Below are positions 24,015-35,280 of a stretch of 64,000 nt of DNA, in pieces. Below the pieces are notes generated by a model. That model had not been told where the DNA came from and searched no databases. It worked only from the letters and a program-made list of their open reading frames with translations. The DNA is from Symbiodinium natans (Eukaryota > Sar > Dinophyceae > Suessiales > Symbiodiniaceae). The stretch lies in assembly GCA_905221605.1 (NCBI GenBank), contig CAJNDS010000402.1, forward strand, positions 62,001 to 126,000. The letters run 5' to 3'. The position numbers and the translations under genes were made by a program. Each line of letters starts with the position of its first letter. Position 1 is the first letter of the stretch.

Positions 24015-24150
24015 AGGCCCCCAAATGACAAAGCGCAAGCTGTGTCCCCGGTAAGTTTTTCCAAAAGGCGCTCAAGTGGTAAATCGCAAGCAGTGTCCCC
24101 CTTCACCTTTTGGGAAAATCAGGCCCCCAAATGATGAATCGAAAGGTGTG
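24015..24150. repeat. 106-bp tandem unit with internal half-repeats
   Basis: AGGCCCCCAAATGA recurs at 24015 and 24121. Within it, a CGCAAGCTGTGTCCCC-like word recurs near 24033, 24084 and, more diverged, 24139, a half-period of about 53 bp. TTTTTCCAAAAGG (24056) and CCTTTTGGGAAAA (24106) form inverted arms. Confidence 0.75.
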
Positions 24151-24774
24151 TTCCCGGGCAAGACATGGGAAGCATAACTCGACACAGCCGCAAGGAAGTC
24201 TTGGGCTGAATCATATTTGTTAGTTGCGAGCTTAGACTCTAAGACTCTAAGCAGAGTTGGCCTTTCGCATCCATGCGAAACGTCGGTATTACTCATGTAC
24301 ATGTAACTCCCGGGCCTTTGCTACTCTATACTTTGAATAGGCCTGGCCGAAAACACTTTGTTTTTCCGAGGGCATCCAGCACAGCAGAATCGCTGGCAAG
24401 GCAGGGGTTTATGATTTACTTGCGAGTCTTAAGGAGAAAGACCTAAGACTGTTTTTCCTGTCATGGATGTTCGGTATTCCCAACATCCAGACCATTCAAT
24501 GGAATCGTTGGGAAGGTGCGGTTCGTGAGTTGTGTATAGTGTGCATATATACATATATTTATGGGGCCGCCTCTCTAAGTGCGTTCTTTTTTCCCGGCTC
24601 GTGGTCCGTTATTCTATCCGTGTGTAAACAGTATAGTTTCAAAAGTTGGAAACGAAGTGTACCATTACATTAGAATCATTAGAACATTCTTAAACCACCA
24701 AGGGTTGCAAGTGCACAGCTTACACAGCGACACGCCGCCACAGCGTTTCGCACTGTTGACTTTTGATTCCCCTT

Positions 24775-25895
24775 GAACCGATGCAAAGCCATCTGAGGTT
24801 CAAACTGAAGGACGACGAGTGCCGAGGCGGGAATCGTGGAGCCCTTCTTGGGCCCTGCGGAGGAGATCCGAAAGGTGAAGCGATCTAAGCGATGCGCTCT
24901 TTGGATTTCCGATCGTCTGACACGGTCAGTATATGGACGCGCCATTTGCATGCTGCCCCCAACGAAGATCTGAGAATCGGCGAGACAAGCTCCGACAGAA
25001 TCTGAGTCCGACTTGCACGCCGCCTCGCGGCCGTTCAGCTTCTGCGATGGGTGCCAGCCTGAGGTTTGCAAGCCGACTATACTCACCAGGCATCGAAACT
25101 GGGTTCATGAAGGCTGTGCCCACACCCCCCCTGGCCCGTCTTTACATCGCTTGACGCCTGCCACCCTCCCAACACAGCTTCTGTCGAACTCGGAAGACGG
25201 TGTGATCGTCGAAGATGAAGATGTCTGCTAAACACCCCACTCCGTCCCCAGCTGGGGCCCCTGCAAGAGGGCATCGGGCGAGGCTCCCCGCGTCCGCTGT
25301 GCGACAGCCTCATGCAACTCTCGCACGTGCACAACTTGCTTGAACAAGCAAACAGTGGGGGTCTCTGCGTCTCTCGTTCTCTTGAGGAAGAAGGGAAGCA
25401 AACGGGCATGGCACTCGCTCTCTTTTGCTCTCAGAAGTGGTGGCAGCTCCCAATTGCCTTCAGCGCGTCCTCAAACAGCTGAGGATTGCGGCCTGGCTTT
25501 TGAGTCAAAGAAAAACTTGTTGAGTGCACACTGCGCACATGTCAGAAAGCTCAGGTCCAGGCTCACGAGGGGAAAGAGAGGCTGGTAGATGTCCCTGCAG
25601 ACAAGCTGTGGAGCAGCCCTAACATATTCCAACATCCTCCCTCGCACGAAAGTGGTGCAAGGCTGGCATGTGGCCCCCCAGCCTCGCAGGCACCTCCTTC
25701 CGGGCGGTGAGGATGCCCAGAATCTCACCCTCCATCCTGTGCTGCAGCACGGGCCTGGGCATCAGCATTCGTTTGAGAAAGCAGACGTCTCTGCGCCCCT
25801 CACATCACCCCAACGCAGAGTCAACGGAGCCCCGGCGCTTCTTCCAGCAGCATCACCACCAGGTCCAACAGCATCTGCAAGAACCTTGGACAAGT
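24775..25895 (-). CDS. Unknown protein, about five exons
   Basis: Exons suggested on the minus strand: about 25895-25835 (RFLQMLLDLVVMLLEEAPG), 25785-25635 (DVCFLKRMLMPRPVLQHRME, then GEILGILTARKEVPARLGGH), about 25505-25440 (NPQLFEDALKAIGSCHHF), 25090-24965 (LANLRLAPIAEAERPRGG) and 24932-24775 (VRRSEIQRAHRLDRFTFRIS). Each is coding-like, and alternative frames at 25.5-25.6 kb are also open. No domain recognised. Confidence 0.4.
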
Positions 25896-26168
25896 CATCA
25901 GAACCCTGAGCACAAGAGGACCGCCACTACTTGCCTTTCTAGCGTACTTAAGATCGCGCAGGAAGCCAGTCGCGTCGCCAGCGCTACTACTGGGGCAACG
26001 GCCCCTGGAAGGCCGCCTGCTTCCCGAGCCGAAGCAGCCTAAGCTGCCAAAACTTGGTTAAAAAGTCGGTAACGCGAAATAAAGAGGGAACCCCTGACAG
26101 ATTGGTGCCCTGGCAGGCGCAGGGCTTTGATGCCGCTCTCTCCAGAGTCCACCTGGCAGCGCACTTTG

Positions 26169-26196
26169 TGTGCGTTGTGCGTTGTGCGTTGTGCTT
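26169..26196. repeat. 7-bp minisatellite
   Basis: Four tandem units of TGCGTTG, the last varied to TGCTTTG. Confidence 0.85.
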
Positions 26197-26644
26197 TGCA
26201 AAGGCGCTTAAGTGCCTTGTGTTGTGCACATGACACAGAGGCTCGAAATACAAAGTTGAGGGAATTCATGGTAGTGCGGGGCATGATCCCGCCTGAGTGC
26301 CCTTCTTGAACCTCAGATGTCTCCACGATGCTAGACTTTCATGTGCACACTGCATCGTCATTTCTGAGTAAACGGGGAGAGAATCCGCATGGTGGGCAAT
26401 GAACTTGCATTTTCCGCACAGCGCTGACCAAATGAAAATAATCAGGAGCAGCGGATCCGAAAGAAATGATCCCGGAAGCGCTTGACTGGGTCTCTTTGAT
26501 CCCAGTTCTTGTATCTGGTGTCGATGGATGTCGATGGTCTCAGCCAACCCGATCACATTGCGCGTTCTTGCGGCTGCTGTTGACGTTGATGCCCTGGCCT
26601 AAGCTTGTTCCTGCCTGTCAGGCGCAGAGGAGCACGTGCGGAGC

Positions 26645-27030
26645 CAGTCATGCGGGCTCATGCAGGGCAGAGACCATTCGCCGCACCAAGTTCTCGCAGA
26701 GGCAGCTTGCGTGCGAACTACCGCCCCATCGTTCCAAGACGATCGCGTTGCGCTGCAAATTCAATCAGTTGCAGCTGAAAGCTCCGATTGCCGAGAACAT
26801 GGCCTGACAGCAGCCGGCATGGAATGTGGCAGCAATCTTGTCACAGCAGCTTAAGTGAGTGGCTTGTGCCCATGAGGAAAGATACACTGGTTTCACAGGC
26901 ACAGCAAACCGGACATGATCGTGCCCATAATGAGCCGCCCCTCCTCGTGTTTGCTTCAGCAGCATCACAGCAGGCAGCAAATCCATGCCCAGGGCATCGA
27001 TCAGGTATGCAGCACAAACAAGAGCCGAGC
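26645..27030 (-). CDS. Two exons, possible dual-specificity-phosphatase-like tail
   Basis: Exon 27030-26944 follows an AAG acceptor and ends at a possible GA donor. It encodes SALVCAAYLIDALGMDLLPA then VMLLKQTR. If the split codon before it is Arg, this resembles the helix after the HCxxGxxR phosphatase loop. The exon carrying the Cys was not found, so the assignment is tentative. A second exon, about 26760-26645, encodes RNAIVLERWGG and LCENLVRRMVSALHEP. Confidence 0.3.
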
Positions 27031-28764
27031 CTTGGCACACGTTAAAAAAAATGGGTACGTACTGCACGGCTAGAGCACGGCTACACCCGATATCATACCA
27101 AATCTACCACAGCCAAGCCGACCTCTTTGGTGGGACGTTGTGCTAGCACGCGCCAGGGGTCACAAGGCGTCCCTTGTTGAAACGCACAGCATGACCAGCC
27201 CTGCGAGCGCGATCGATTGCGCAAAGCTTCGAGGACGATGCCAGGACAATGATCGAGAACGGCTGACAACGATAGGATGAAGGGTGCGCACTTACCGAGC
27301 AACCGAGAGGTGGGGACGTTGGGGAGATGCGGGCAGCTCGGAGTGGCCATCTGTGGCGACGTGCGACAGCTGTGCTGTTGATCATGGCGTCGATAGTTTG
27401 GACCGCGTAACCATGGACAACATCCCATGAGCACGGGAATCGTGCATTGGTGTCTCGCCGTTAAGGACAATGAGCTGCACGGTGCGGATGGGCCACCAGG
27501 ACCGGCTGGCCCACCGCGCGGGCATGGACGGGGTGCATCCCCTGATGCCCGCAGAGTTGGCACCGAACACGCCACGAACGAGAGCAGCTGCACAATGAAG
27601 TGGCGAACATGCACATGCTAGTGCTCTGCACAACAATCACACAGACAAAACAAAGCCGGGTGGAGACCTTGCAGCGTGAACAAAAAATGCCTGCCTACCA
27701 GCAAATGTGCCAAGTCACGGTTTACTCCCATGGCACAGTGCACCAGGCAGCGACCGCCAGAACTGCGAGCATCGTCCAGTGCGGGCCGAACTTTTGCCGT
27801 ATAGTGTTCCTGGAAGTTGGGTTTGTTTGTGGAGCTTTTTCACAGAACCCGACCATCTGTCACAAAAAACTGGCCACTCCACGCAGTATCACTGACGGCG
27901 TGCTGAAGTGAGTGCCTCCGATGTCGTTCTTCATGCCTACAGGTCTCTACTTTCTCTGCTCTACCCATCAAGTGAACCTACGATCTGGATCAAAGCCAAG
28001 CCTCGTCAAGCAGTCGATACCCCGGTTCGTCGTAAGCTTCGAAGCCAGTGTAGCACAAATTCCTGCTATTCTCGCCTGACAAGTGCAGACGAGCCAGACC
28101 GAAGTTTGAAACCGCAGGAGAAGGCCATACCTCCCATTGTGATTCTGTTCCGGGATGCCTTCAGTAAACCAGGGTTCGCAACAGTTCCTTGGCTCAAGAT
28201 GGAGTGCGCAAAGGCGGCCTAGATTCCTAGATAGGCAACTGAGGGGCCAGGGAGATTAAGCTCCGTCAAGTCGCAGCACGTGTGTGACGGCCTGCGGATT
28301 GGCTTTGGCAGCAAGCTCGGCTGCAGGCTTCCCGCCAAGAAGCAGCCACTCATTCACTTCCTGAGGACGATTCTGAATAACTCAGATCAACTACTAGTCA
28401 ACTTGTCAACCACACAACAACTTCTTCAAGTGCCTAGTCTTTCTGTTCTGTGTGCTTCCCAGATTCCGCTGCTTCCAGGGTAGTCGAACCTGAGGGGAAG
28501 GCCATGCTTGTCAATGCTGCAGTTCTTTCTTAACTGCAAGATTAGTGTTTCACCACATGGTGCTCAGACCCGACTGGAACTCAGCTGAAGCATGCGGCCT
28601 TCTTGCTCCAGGATTTTTTCAAGTTCACACAGGCAGTCCTCCAATGCCTGGGATGGGTCTGCGTCGCGCAGGCTGGGTTTGCGGTGGTCTTGCTCTCACG
28701 TGCTCTCACGGCACCAGTTCAAGACGAAACGACTCTCCGGGTCAAGGTTTATGGTGCTAGCATC
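27031..28764. other. Gap with weak exon candidates
   Basis: Minus-strand frames at 27.1-27.6 kb contain ankyrin-like words (SPLHCAA, NGETPMH) with wrong spacing. The plus strand at 28.19 kb has a short spliced-leader-like word (see findings). No supported gene. Confidence 0.3.
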
Positions 28765-29162
28765 TGCTGCGCCACAAGACTGAGTAGCTCGGCCAAGACG
28801 CAAGACCTCCCAACGCTCGCTGTGCAGCCAGCTCGTCTTCGGTGGGCTCCTTGGCCAGCCAGGAGGGGCCGTTGCCACCACTTTCGTGTCAGCGGCTTGC
28901 ATTCTGATGTGTTTTGCAGCAGCAGGCTCCACCATAACCGGTTCACTGGTCACTTCTTCCCCGGTCTCAGCTGCAACTCGAAGGCGGAAAGGGCCTCGTG
29001 CTGCGCTGATACAAGGGTCATCAAGAGCCTGAAGACTCTAAGCTCAACGCCTTGTCCTTCATAGGAAAGACTCAGGAAGTCAGCCTGGCCACCTACGCCA
29101 CATGATGACCGCTCATGGGCCCTAAGCTGATCAAAATGATCTTTAGGAGTACGTCCGGACAT
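28765..29162 (-). CDS. Exon cluster, unknown protein
   Basis: About 29162-28970 encodes FLSLSYEGQGVELRVFRLLM and VSAQHEALSAFELQLRPG. About 28860-28765 encodes AKEPTEDELAAQRALGGLAS. An overlapping frame (ETGEEVTSEPVMVEPAAAKH) is equally open at 28980-28880, so the exact exon structure is unresolved. No family recognised. Confidence 0.35.
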
Positions 29163-29450
29163 GTGGTGAAGCTTCTAGCCTGAAGCGAGCTCAGTCAGCT
29201 CACCACGAAGTCTGCCGCCGCCAAGCACAAGCTCCATCTTGAGATAACCCTCGTAGGCACGATCCTGAGCAACAGTCAACACATTCAACGCTGATGCACA
29301 GAGACCACTAGATGTCGCGGCACGTTGTGCTTGTGACGTGTTCAACTCTCAACACCCTGCAGCCTGGGCGCAGGCTGCTCGCCATCAGTTGAAGTGACCA
29401 CATGCCTACTGGTAGATCCGAGCATCTACACGAGTCTACACAAACATCCG

Positions 29451-29512
29451 AAGCGATGCGAAGCGATGCGAAGCGATGCGAAGCGATGCGAGAAGCGATG
29501 CGAAGCGATGCG
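29451..29512. repeat. 10-bp tandem repeat, six units
   Basis: AAGCGATGCG repeated four times, a 2-bp insertion (AG), then two more units. Confidence 0.95.
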
Positions 29513-29663
29513 AACCGACAGTGCAGCCGTGTTCTGGGCAATGGACTCCTGTGTGGAGGCCGCTTATACACTATTCCTGGCACCCTCTCTTTTGGGCCGT
29601 GGCATTCTTTTGCCAAGGCACAGTATGAACGGCCAACCAGAGCGCACGCACTCAGGCAAGCCC

Positions 29664-30611
29664 TCAAAGATTAGGTGCACCATGGCGGGGTGTGGAGATG
29701 CTTTTGGCTGCGCTTCCGTGCCCGCTTAGACTTGACTGCTTCGTGAGCCCCGTGCTACTTGCTGATCGCTCTGGGGTCTTGAGGCTCGATCTCTTCGGCA
29801 GGCGCATGGCATCGTGGAGCGAATCTGCGACAAGGCACAATCGTCCACCCTGAGAAACAGGCAGTGGATTCTGCTGGTAGGCCAAGAACGCCTTTACGCC
29901 CACAGAGACGGAGCACAATCGCAGGAGAACCTCGCGCTCGAATCAAGTCAGTAAGAAGGCACAAGACATGCACAAAAAAAACAGACCAACAAAGAACACC
30001 CTCCACTCTTTCAACAGATGCGATTGCTTTCGGCAGCGTCCTGCACGCAGGGCTGCGCCAGAGTGCCATCCAATCCCGGAAAGGCATACATCAGATCCAG
30101 GATTAGGGTGACCTTAGCAAGCCGTGTCTCGGCAAACAAAGGGGCCCGTCTACAAGATTCCTAGCTCCCTGGGTCCCTGGCCCATGTTTCTTGCAGCTCC
30201 TTGTCCAGAGCCTCGCACATGAACTGTACTAATTATGACTAATTATGACTTGCCACACCGGCGGCAAGGTAGCAGGCAGGAGTCTGGTATCCTGAAGACC
30301 CCTGAACGCCATCGAGCTATCAATGTCTGCGCCTCTCGGGATTCGCGCATTTTCACAAGGTCTGCCTGCATTGCGCAAAGCACAGCTGCAAAGCACCGCA
30401 GTGTGCAGAACTCAGGCTTTGCTATGCAGAAAGCCGCTGCACCAATCTGAAAACCTACAGCACTCCGGTTGTCAAAGCTTCGGGACCGTTCAACAAGCAC
30501 TCCGTGGGACGGGGCTGTGAACGACCACTTGCAGGTGTAAGGGAAAGCGGAACGCAGAACAAATGTCTAACCTTGTTCCCTGGCCCTAATCCGCTCGAGG
30601 TCCGTCGACAT
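29664..30611 (-). CDS. Unknown four-exon protein with a start model
   Basis: ATG at 30611 opens MSTDLERIRAREQ with a GT donor at 30571. Further exons: about 30418-30292 (LRCFAAVLCAMQADLVKMRE), 30110-30015 (VTLILDLMYAFPGLDGTLAQ) and 29830-29664 (LHDAMRLPKRSSLKTPERSA, Ser/Lys-rich, ending GAPNL and TGA). The last exon looks like a disordered, phosphorylatable tail. No family recognised; intron joins are inferred. Confidence 0.42.
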
Positions 30612-31151
30612 CCTCCCGAAACTGCCACAGAAGGAAGAGGTGAACGAGGCGTGGTTGCGGGGGCCCCGTAATAACGACACTTGCACATCCTTGTATGAGC
30701 ATGCACCGAACAAACACAATGCCGGATCGCAGCAACGAGCTTCACCTACAGTGTGCCCCAGCTGTGCGGCGCGCCTGGCACAGCAGCTGATGCACGCATA
30801 CCTTTGCAGCTCAACTGCAGCATCTACAGCGTGTCACTGTAGAATCGACCACACCGATACTTTCGCAGGTCATTACAGTTGTACGGCAAAGGCCAGCTTT
30901 CGGGCATCGCGGCAGAGAAAGATTAGCTACGGGGCTGCAAGAGTGTGGATCACTCTTGCTGCTCAAGCATCAACTGCTACAGGAGCTAAGCATCGGCATG
31001 GTCATGCACTTTGAAGCAGCTTCTCGAAACCCAAGGCTGCAGCAATCGCCGGGGTCAACCAGGGAGGTGGCGCAAGCAAGGGCTCTCCCACTCCTGAAAG
31101 AATCAACAATCATGCAACAAACCAGCTTGTTTGCTGTACCCTGGACTCTGA

Positions 31152-31190
31152 AGGGCTTTGTTTCATACTACTGTAGGGCTTTGTTTCATA
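31152..31190. repeat. 16-bp direct repeat, period 23
   Basis: AGGGCTTTGTTTCATA at 31152-31167 and again at 31175-31190. Confidence 0.9.
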
Positions 31191-31269
31191 GTGAACGACT
31201 TCGTGCATCTTAAACCCGAAAACCCTATGCAGCCCTGGCCTCCCCCACCCTCCACCCCCGCCCTTCCTT

Positions 31270-31291
31270 GGGGGGGGGGGGGGGGGGGGGG
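31270..31291. repeat. Poly-G tract
   Basis: 22 consecutive G on the plus strand, flanked by C-rich sequence on the left. No flanking motif array like those of the 51-60 kb C tracts was seen. Confidence 0.95.
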
Positions 31292-31767
31292 CACCGTTGA
31301 AGGGACTCGCTATGGACCCTACTTCAAAACAGTCGTTGGCATCTCTACACGCCGGCGCGCAGCGCCTGCAATCCTTGAGGACGAGGGGGACTACACCGCA
31401 TTAGATCAAAGAGAATGGCCTGGAAGCTAGAACGTTCAGGGATCATCGCAAAGCACGGAATGCAGACACGGGAGCGAAAGACACACGCTTGAGGGGCACA
31501 GGAGAAGCTAACGCACATGAAGACCGAAAAACGGAGTCGGCGTTTTTTCTTGTGAGGTGCGTTTTTGGTTCTATTCTCCCTCTGCCCCATACCCGAGCTC
31601 TCATCCGCTACTACTGCGCGGACCTGGCTTTTTCTTATGCTCTTTAGTCCCGACCCCCAACCCGCCCCCCCCCCCCCACGTTAAACCTTCCCCCTCCCTT
31701 CCGCGTCCCCCCCCCTTTTCCCCCTCCTCATACCTCCTTTGCTCCTCCCTTTTCTGCCAACCCCCCA

Positions 31768-32079
31768 GTGCCCCTGGTCTTTGGAAAGGTGTCGCGGTCT
31801 CACACATTCGACTCCACCCGCCTGAAGGCGCTGGAGCAGAGATACCGAAGTGAAGCATCCGATATCCGCGCTCCTCCGCAGAGCATGGTGTCTTCACGAC
31901 CCAAGGCTCTCCATGGTTTACCGCGTTCTCTGCTGTCAATATGTTCGAGTGAAACCTTCCCCATCTTCATTGTCGGGGCCCACGCTGCTGCAGACTGGGA
32001 GAAGTCGATGCTCATGGTGCACCTGAGGCGAGCTAATCCCGCACAGCTGCGACAGTCTCGCGTTGGATTTCTGGTGTGA
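31768..32079 (+). CDS. Possible exon, strand uncertain
   Basis: The plus frame gives FDSTRLKALEQRYRSEASDI and ends at 32079. The minus frame over the same bases is also open (SLEHIDSRERGKPWRALGRE). The plus reading has the more natural helix, but neighbouring genes favour minus. Confidence 0.2.
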   Translation: MPLVFGKVSRSHTFDSTRLKALEQRYRSEASDIRAPPQSMVSSRPKALHGLPRSLLSICSSETFPIFIVGAHAAADWEKSMLMVHLRRANPAQLRQSRVGFLV

Positions 32080-32164
32080 CCCTAGAGACCAACCACTTCC
32101 CCCTCCCAAATGGGGTCTGGTGCAAGAGAGGCCTTTGCACTTGGCCGCACTGGCAGCTTAACTT

Positions 32165-32506
32165 TCATTTGGGTGACTGCTTGTGCAGAGGACCGGCTGC
32201 GACTTTAGGATCCAGGGATTCTAGGGTTTCGACCAGCGATGCAGCTTCCCAAGCAACTCCGCGATGCCCTGATCGCCTGGGGACGTGGACCGAAAGCTGA
32301 TGCTTCAGGGAAAGTATCTCGGGGGAGCTCATGCCGCCGCCATTGGGCCCCAAGAAACTTTCAGACTGGCACTGCAGCTTGGAGATATCCACGATATCCA
32401 CGCGCCTTGGGAAGATGCAGCTGAGGCCGCTGCCCAGCGTCTTGCTGGTTGCAGGTCGACGGTGGAGAAGGTTGGCCAGGATCTGTGGGTGCATTGGGGA
32501 CTGCAT
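32165..32506 (-). CDS. Possible exon, strand uncertain
   Basis: The minus frame reads DIVDISKLQCQSESFLGPNG and AWEAASLVETLESLDPKV, then stops at 32165. The plus frame is equally open (GKYLGGAHAAAIGPQETFRL). One of the two is probably an exon; I cannot decide which. Confidence 0.28.
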   Translation of the reverse strand: MQSPMHPQILANLLHRRPATSKTLGSGLSCIFPRRVDIVDISKLQCQSESFLGPNGGGMSSPEILSLKHQLSVHVPRRSGHRGVAWEAASLVETLESLDPKVAAGPLHKQSPK

Positions 32507-33109
32507 TGGGGGTGCATCGGGGTCATGCGAAGCTTTAGGGGATCTTGGAAGTCTCCGTGTGGTGGTCGCTGAGGTACCAGGGCAACCCAGAAAAGTCCAT
32601 GGGTCATGGTGTTCTTGCCGCTACACCCTGGCACCTTGATTGGGGTTTTCCTCGAGCAGCTTCGCTTTACAGTTGCTTTAGACTGAAAGCCGCGGTGTCT
32701 TTTGCGAGAAGTGGTTTATGATGACAGAGAGAAAGCAAAGGGACAGTTCACTCGTTGCTGCCTTGTCATTTGTCATCGTGATGGTGCTCCAGACGGGAGA
32801 GAAGTGACGAAATGAGACGAGGACACCAGGCTGTCACCAAATGCTTGAGTTCTACATCCCAAGTTCTCGGGATCTTGTGTCCCAACCTTGCAGACACTCC
32901 CTTCTCTGTCGCGCCCCTCGACACAGCGCACCAATCACATGGAGACACCATGACCGCTGTGAAACGTAGATTTCAGGGGCAAACACCAACTCCCCAACCA
33001 CGCCCAGCCTTTTGGGCAGCCTGATCTTGAGTCTGTCTGAGCTACGCGTTGCTGCTGAGATCGGCGATATCGGAACAGAGACTTCGATGCAGGACTCCGT
33101 CGCACTGCA
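32507..33109. other. Gap
   Basis: Ambiguous short frames on both strands near 32.8-33.0 kb. Nothing supported. Confidence 0.3.
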
Positions 33110-33403
33110 TCATGAAGCGGGAGCATTTGATGCTCTTTCAGGATGACTCTCTGCCTCCATCGTTTCTACAGCAGATAGCACAAGCTCGCGCAAGCCATCT
33201 GGGCACCCTGGTTTGAAAGACAGGGAGGCTTGCTGGCTCTGCTGGTATGTAAAGACCAAGCAGAAGACCAGCACAAATAATGGCACAGTGGTTGCGAAGA
33301 AAGCATCGACGTGCATGGCAACAGCGCCATGCAGTCCAAGCCAAAGGTACCGCCCCATTGCTTCCGGGACTAAGGAAAGGATCATGCTGTAGCATACGCC
33401 CAC
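33110..33403 (-). CDS. Membrane-protein exon
   Basis: Encodes CYSMILSLVPEAMGRYLWLG, then the transmembrane helix TVPLFVLVFCLVFTY and a polar tail (ELVLSAVETMEAESHPER) with a stop near 33110. It lies directly downstream of ankyrin copy 2 on the same strand, paralleling the membrane exons downstream of copy 1. No channel or transporter signature is visible. Confidence 0.45.
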   Translation of the reverse strand: MGVCYSMILSLVPEAMGRYLWLGLHGAVAMHVDAFFATTVPLFVLVFCLVFTYQQSQQASLSFKPGCPDGLRELVLSAVETMEAESHPERASNAPAS

Positions 33404-33660
33404 AATCCAGAACTTGCTCCATCAACGACAACACTGGAAGCAGCAAGAGCGGTTTTGAGAGGTTCGCACATCTTGCGATAAGGGGGGCAACATGCGCCGC
33501 TTCAAACGTCAATTTTCAATTAAGAGATTGTTTAAATACTGACATAGCTCCGTGCACGAATGAAAAACTTGATTGTGGATTGTGAATTCGCCAGGACCCC
33601 GGAATGCTCGGCCAAGAAAAGCATCGTGAAATGCATGCGGCATCCTGGATCCTTGGCATC

Positions 33661-35280
33661 TCAACACGAAAAAGGCGGAATGGGGATCCGTACTGATTTG
33701 ACTTCGGAGCCCATGAGCTCCACGGCATCTCGAAGACGCAACACGGGACCTTGACTGCGTAGCAGCTCCAGGATTTGTCGACTCCAGAGCGACTTGGACT
33801 TCACAGCGAAATCGACTGCAGTGCGCCCACGAGAAGTCCGTTGCAGTGGGTCGGCCCCTGCTGCTAAGAGCATCCGTACCAGGTCACAGTCGCCTTTCTC
33901 GGCTGCAACGTGGATGGGATACACTGTCTCGACTGTAAACACCATGCAGCCAGCGGGCGTGCGGGGCTCGCAGACGTCGGAAAAGCCATGGTTCTTGAGG
34001 AACCTCACTAGGTCAAGAACGAGGCCTTAAGGTGTCTCAGAAAAAACCCTGACGTTCAGCATTTTGGGTCCAAACGTGGCGTTTCCCTGCCTGCCTTCTG
34101 AAGCCGTGAAAGAGCTGGCTGTAGGATGCTTTCGGGAGAGTCAGAACTCTAGATCTAGCAAAACCATGCAAAAACCGCAACAAAAGAAACTTTTCAAGAG
34201 ACTGCCAAACACGTGTCCACAATTGTCCACACATGCAAGCGGGGAGCTGCAAGAGCTGCTCTTGCCTCTGCAGCTTCCTCAGCCGACGCTTGGACTTGGC
34301 ACCGCTCTCGTCGATCTCTTGGAAGGTGCTCAGGTTACTGAGGTTTCTGAGATCCATGGTCTGCTTTGATGTCTTGCTCCCTTCGGCACGGGAGTCGCCG
34401 CTTTGCGTGGAGCCAGTCGAGCTGCCGGAAATTCCCCTACTGAAGTTGCGCTTGGAGGGAATCTGCAAACCCCTTCTTTCGAGCTCTGGCTCCGGGTGGA
34501 TGAGAACCATGGCGCAACGGCGGTGCAACGGGGCTCCCCCGGGGTTTCTAACTGTGAAACACCCTGCACACTCCCCGAGAGCCAGACATTTGAGAAGTGC
34601 CGCATGAAAAGTGCCCCATGAAGTGCCCCCCATGTGTTGCCCCATGTTCAAAGGCCCGGGACCGAAAAGCGCAATCATTCACACACACACACACACACAC
34701 ACAACACAGGCGCCTGGGTCACGCAGATGAGGGTCTCCTTCTCGGCAGTCATTAGGCAGGAAAAATACAACCGAGCACAAGGAGGGCTTTTGCACCCAGT
34801 ATGCATGGTGTTTCTGCGTTTTTCGCTCTGTGGTTTCTGGGGCCGCCGGCAGAGGCTGGCAACGTGGCGGAATCCCCCAGCTCGTCAATGCAGGCGCGGA
34901 CGACAGCCTGAAGGGGCAAGTTGACTGCGGAAAGCTTCTCGCTGTCACAGCGCCGTTGGAGCCATCTGAGCAGTCACCTTGCTGTTCGAGTCAGCGTCGC
35001 CAGGGCCTGGCTGGTTGCTTTCAGGACCTCTGGGACTAGAGGCCCTGAAGGACGATCTGAAGCGACGTGTAAACAGGTTGGCATGACGCTCCCAGAGGGG
35101 CGATGGGTTCTCGGCAACGTAACAGATGGTGTCCACCACTGCATTCAAAGCCTTGGGGACCTCACCACAGAGTGTCACACGGCAAGAACGACAAGAAACG
35201 ATTGCTGCGTCGGCCTGACGTCCGCAAGCCAAGAGTCTCGGGAGCAAATCCTTGGGCAGATTTGGGCAGGCTGATGCGAG
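33661..35280 (-). CDS. Ankyrin-repeat gene, copy 2, multi-exon
   Basis: The last exon, 34003-33661, encodes FLKNHGFSDVCEPRTPAG, an ankyrin repeat VYPIHVAAEKGDCDLVRMLL, a second partial repeat (SRGRTAVDFAVKS) and a short tail ending in TGA 33663-33661. Upstream exons: about 34500-34235 (SRGISGSSTGSTQSGDSRAE, then basic KSKRRLRKLQRQEQLLQ), about 34985-34830 (SAVNLPLQAVVRACIDELGD) and about 35280-35045 (NLPKDLLPRLLACGRQADAA, VPKALNAVVDTICYVAENPS). The final exon is clearly paralogous to 16509-16195. Whether the two upstream helical exons belong to this gene or an adjacent one is inferred. No start codon found. Confidence 0.6.
34680..34702. repeat. (CA)n microsatellite
   Basis: About 11 CA units between exons of the ankyrin copy 2 cluster. 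Confidence 0.9.

Larger units (their letters stand above)
23411..24774. other. Gap, partly AT-rich
   Basis: 23.58-23.75 kb and 24.30-24.68 kb are clearly AT-richer than the surroundings and contain no exon I can support. Degenerate telomere-like words and a two-unit tandem repeat are listed separately. Confidence 0.4.
30612..31767. other. Gap with repeats and homopolymers
   Basis: No supported exon. Contains a 23-bp-period duplication at 31152, a G22 tract at 31270 and very C-rich sequence from 31.63 to 31.77 kb. Confidence 0.4.

Noticed and set aside
27382-27640. Ankyrin-like words (SPLHCAA, NGETPMH) on the minus strand
   Set aside because: Spacing between the words is about 24 and 27 residues rather than 33, and the helices between them are missing.
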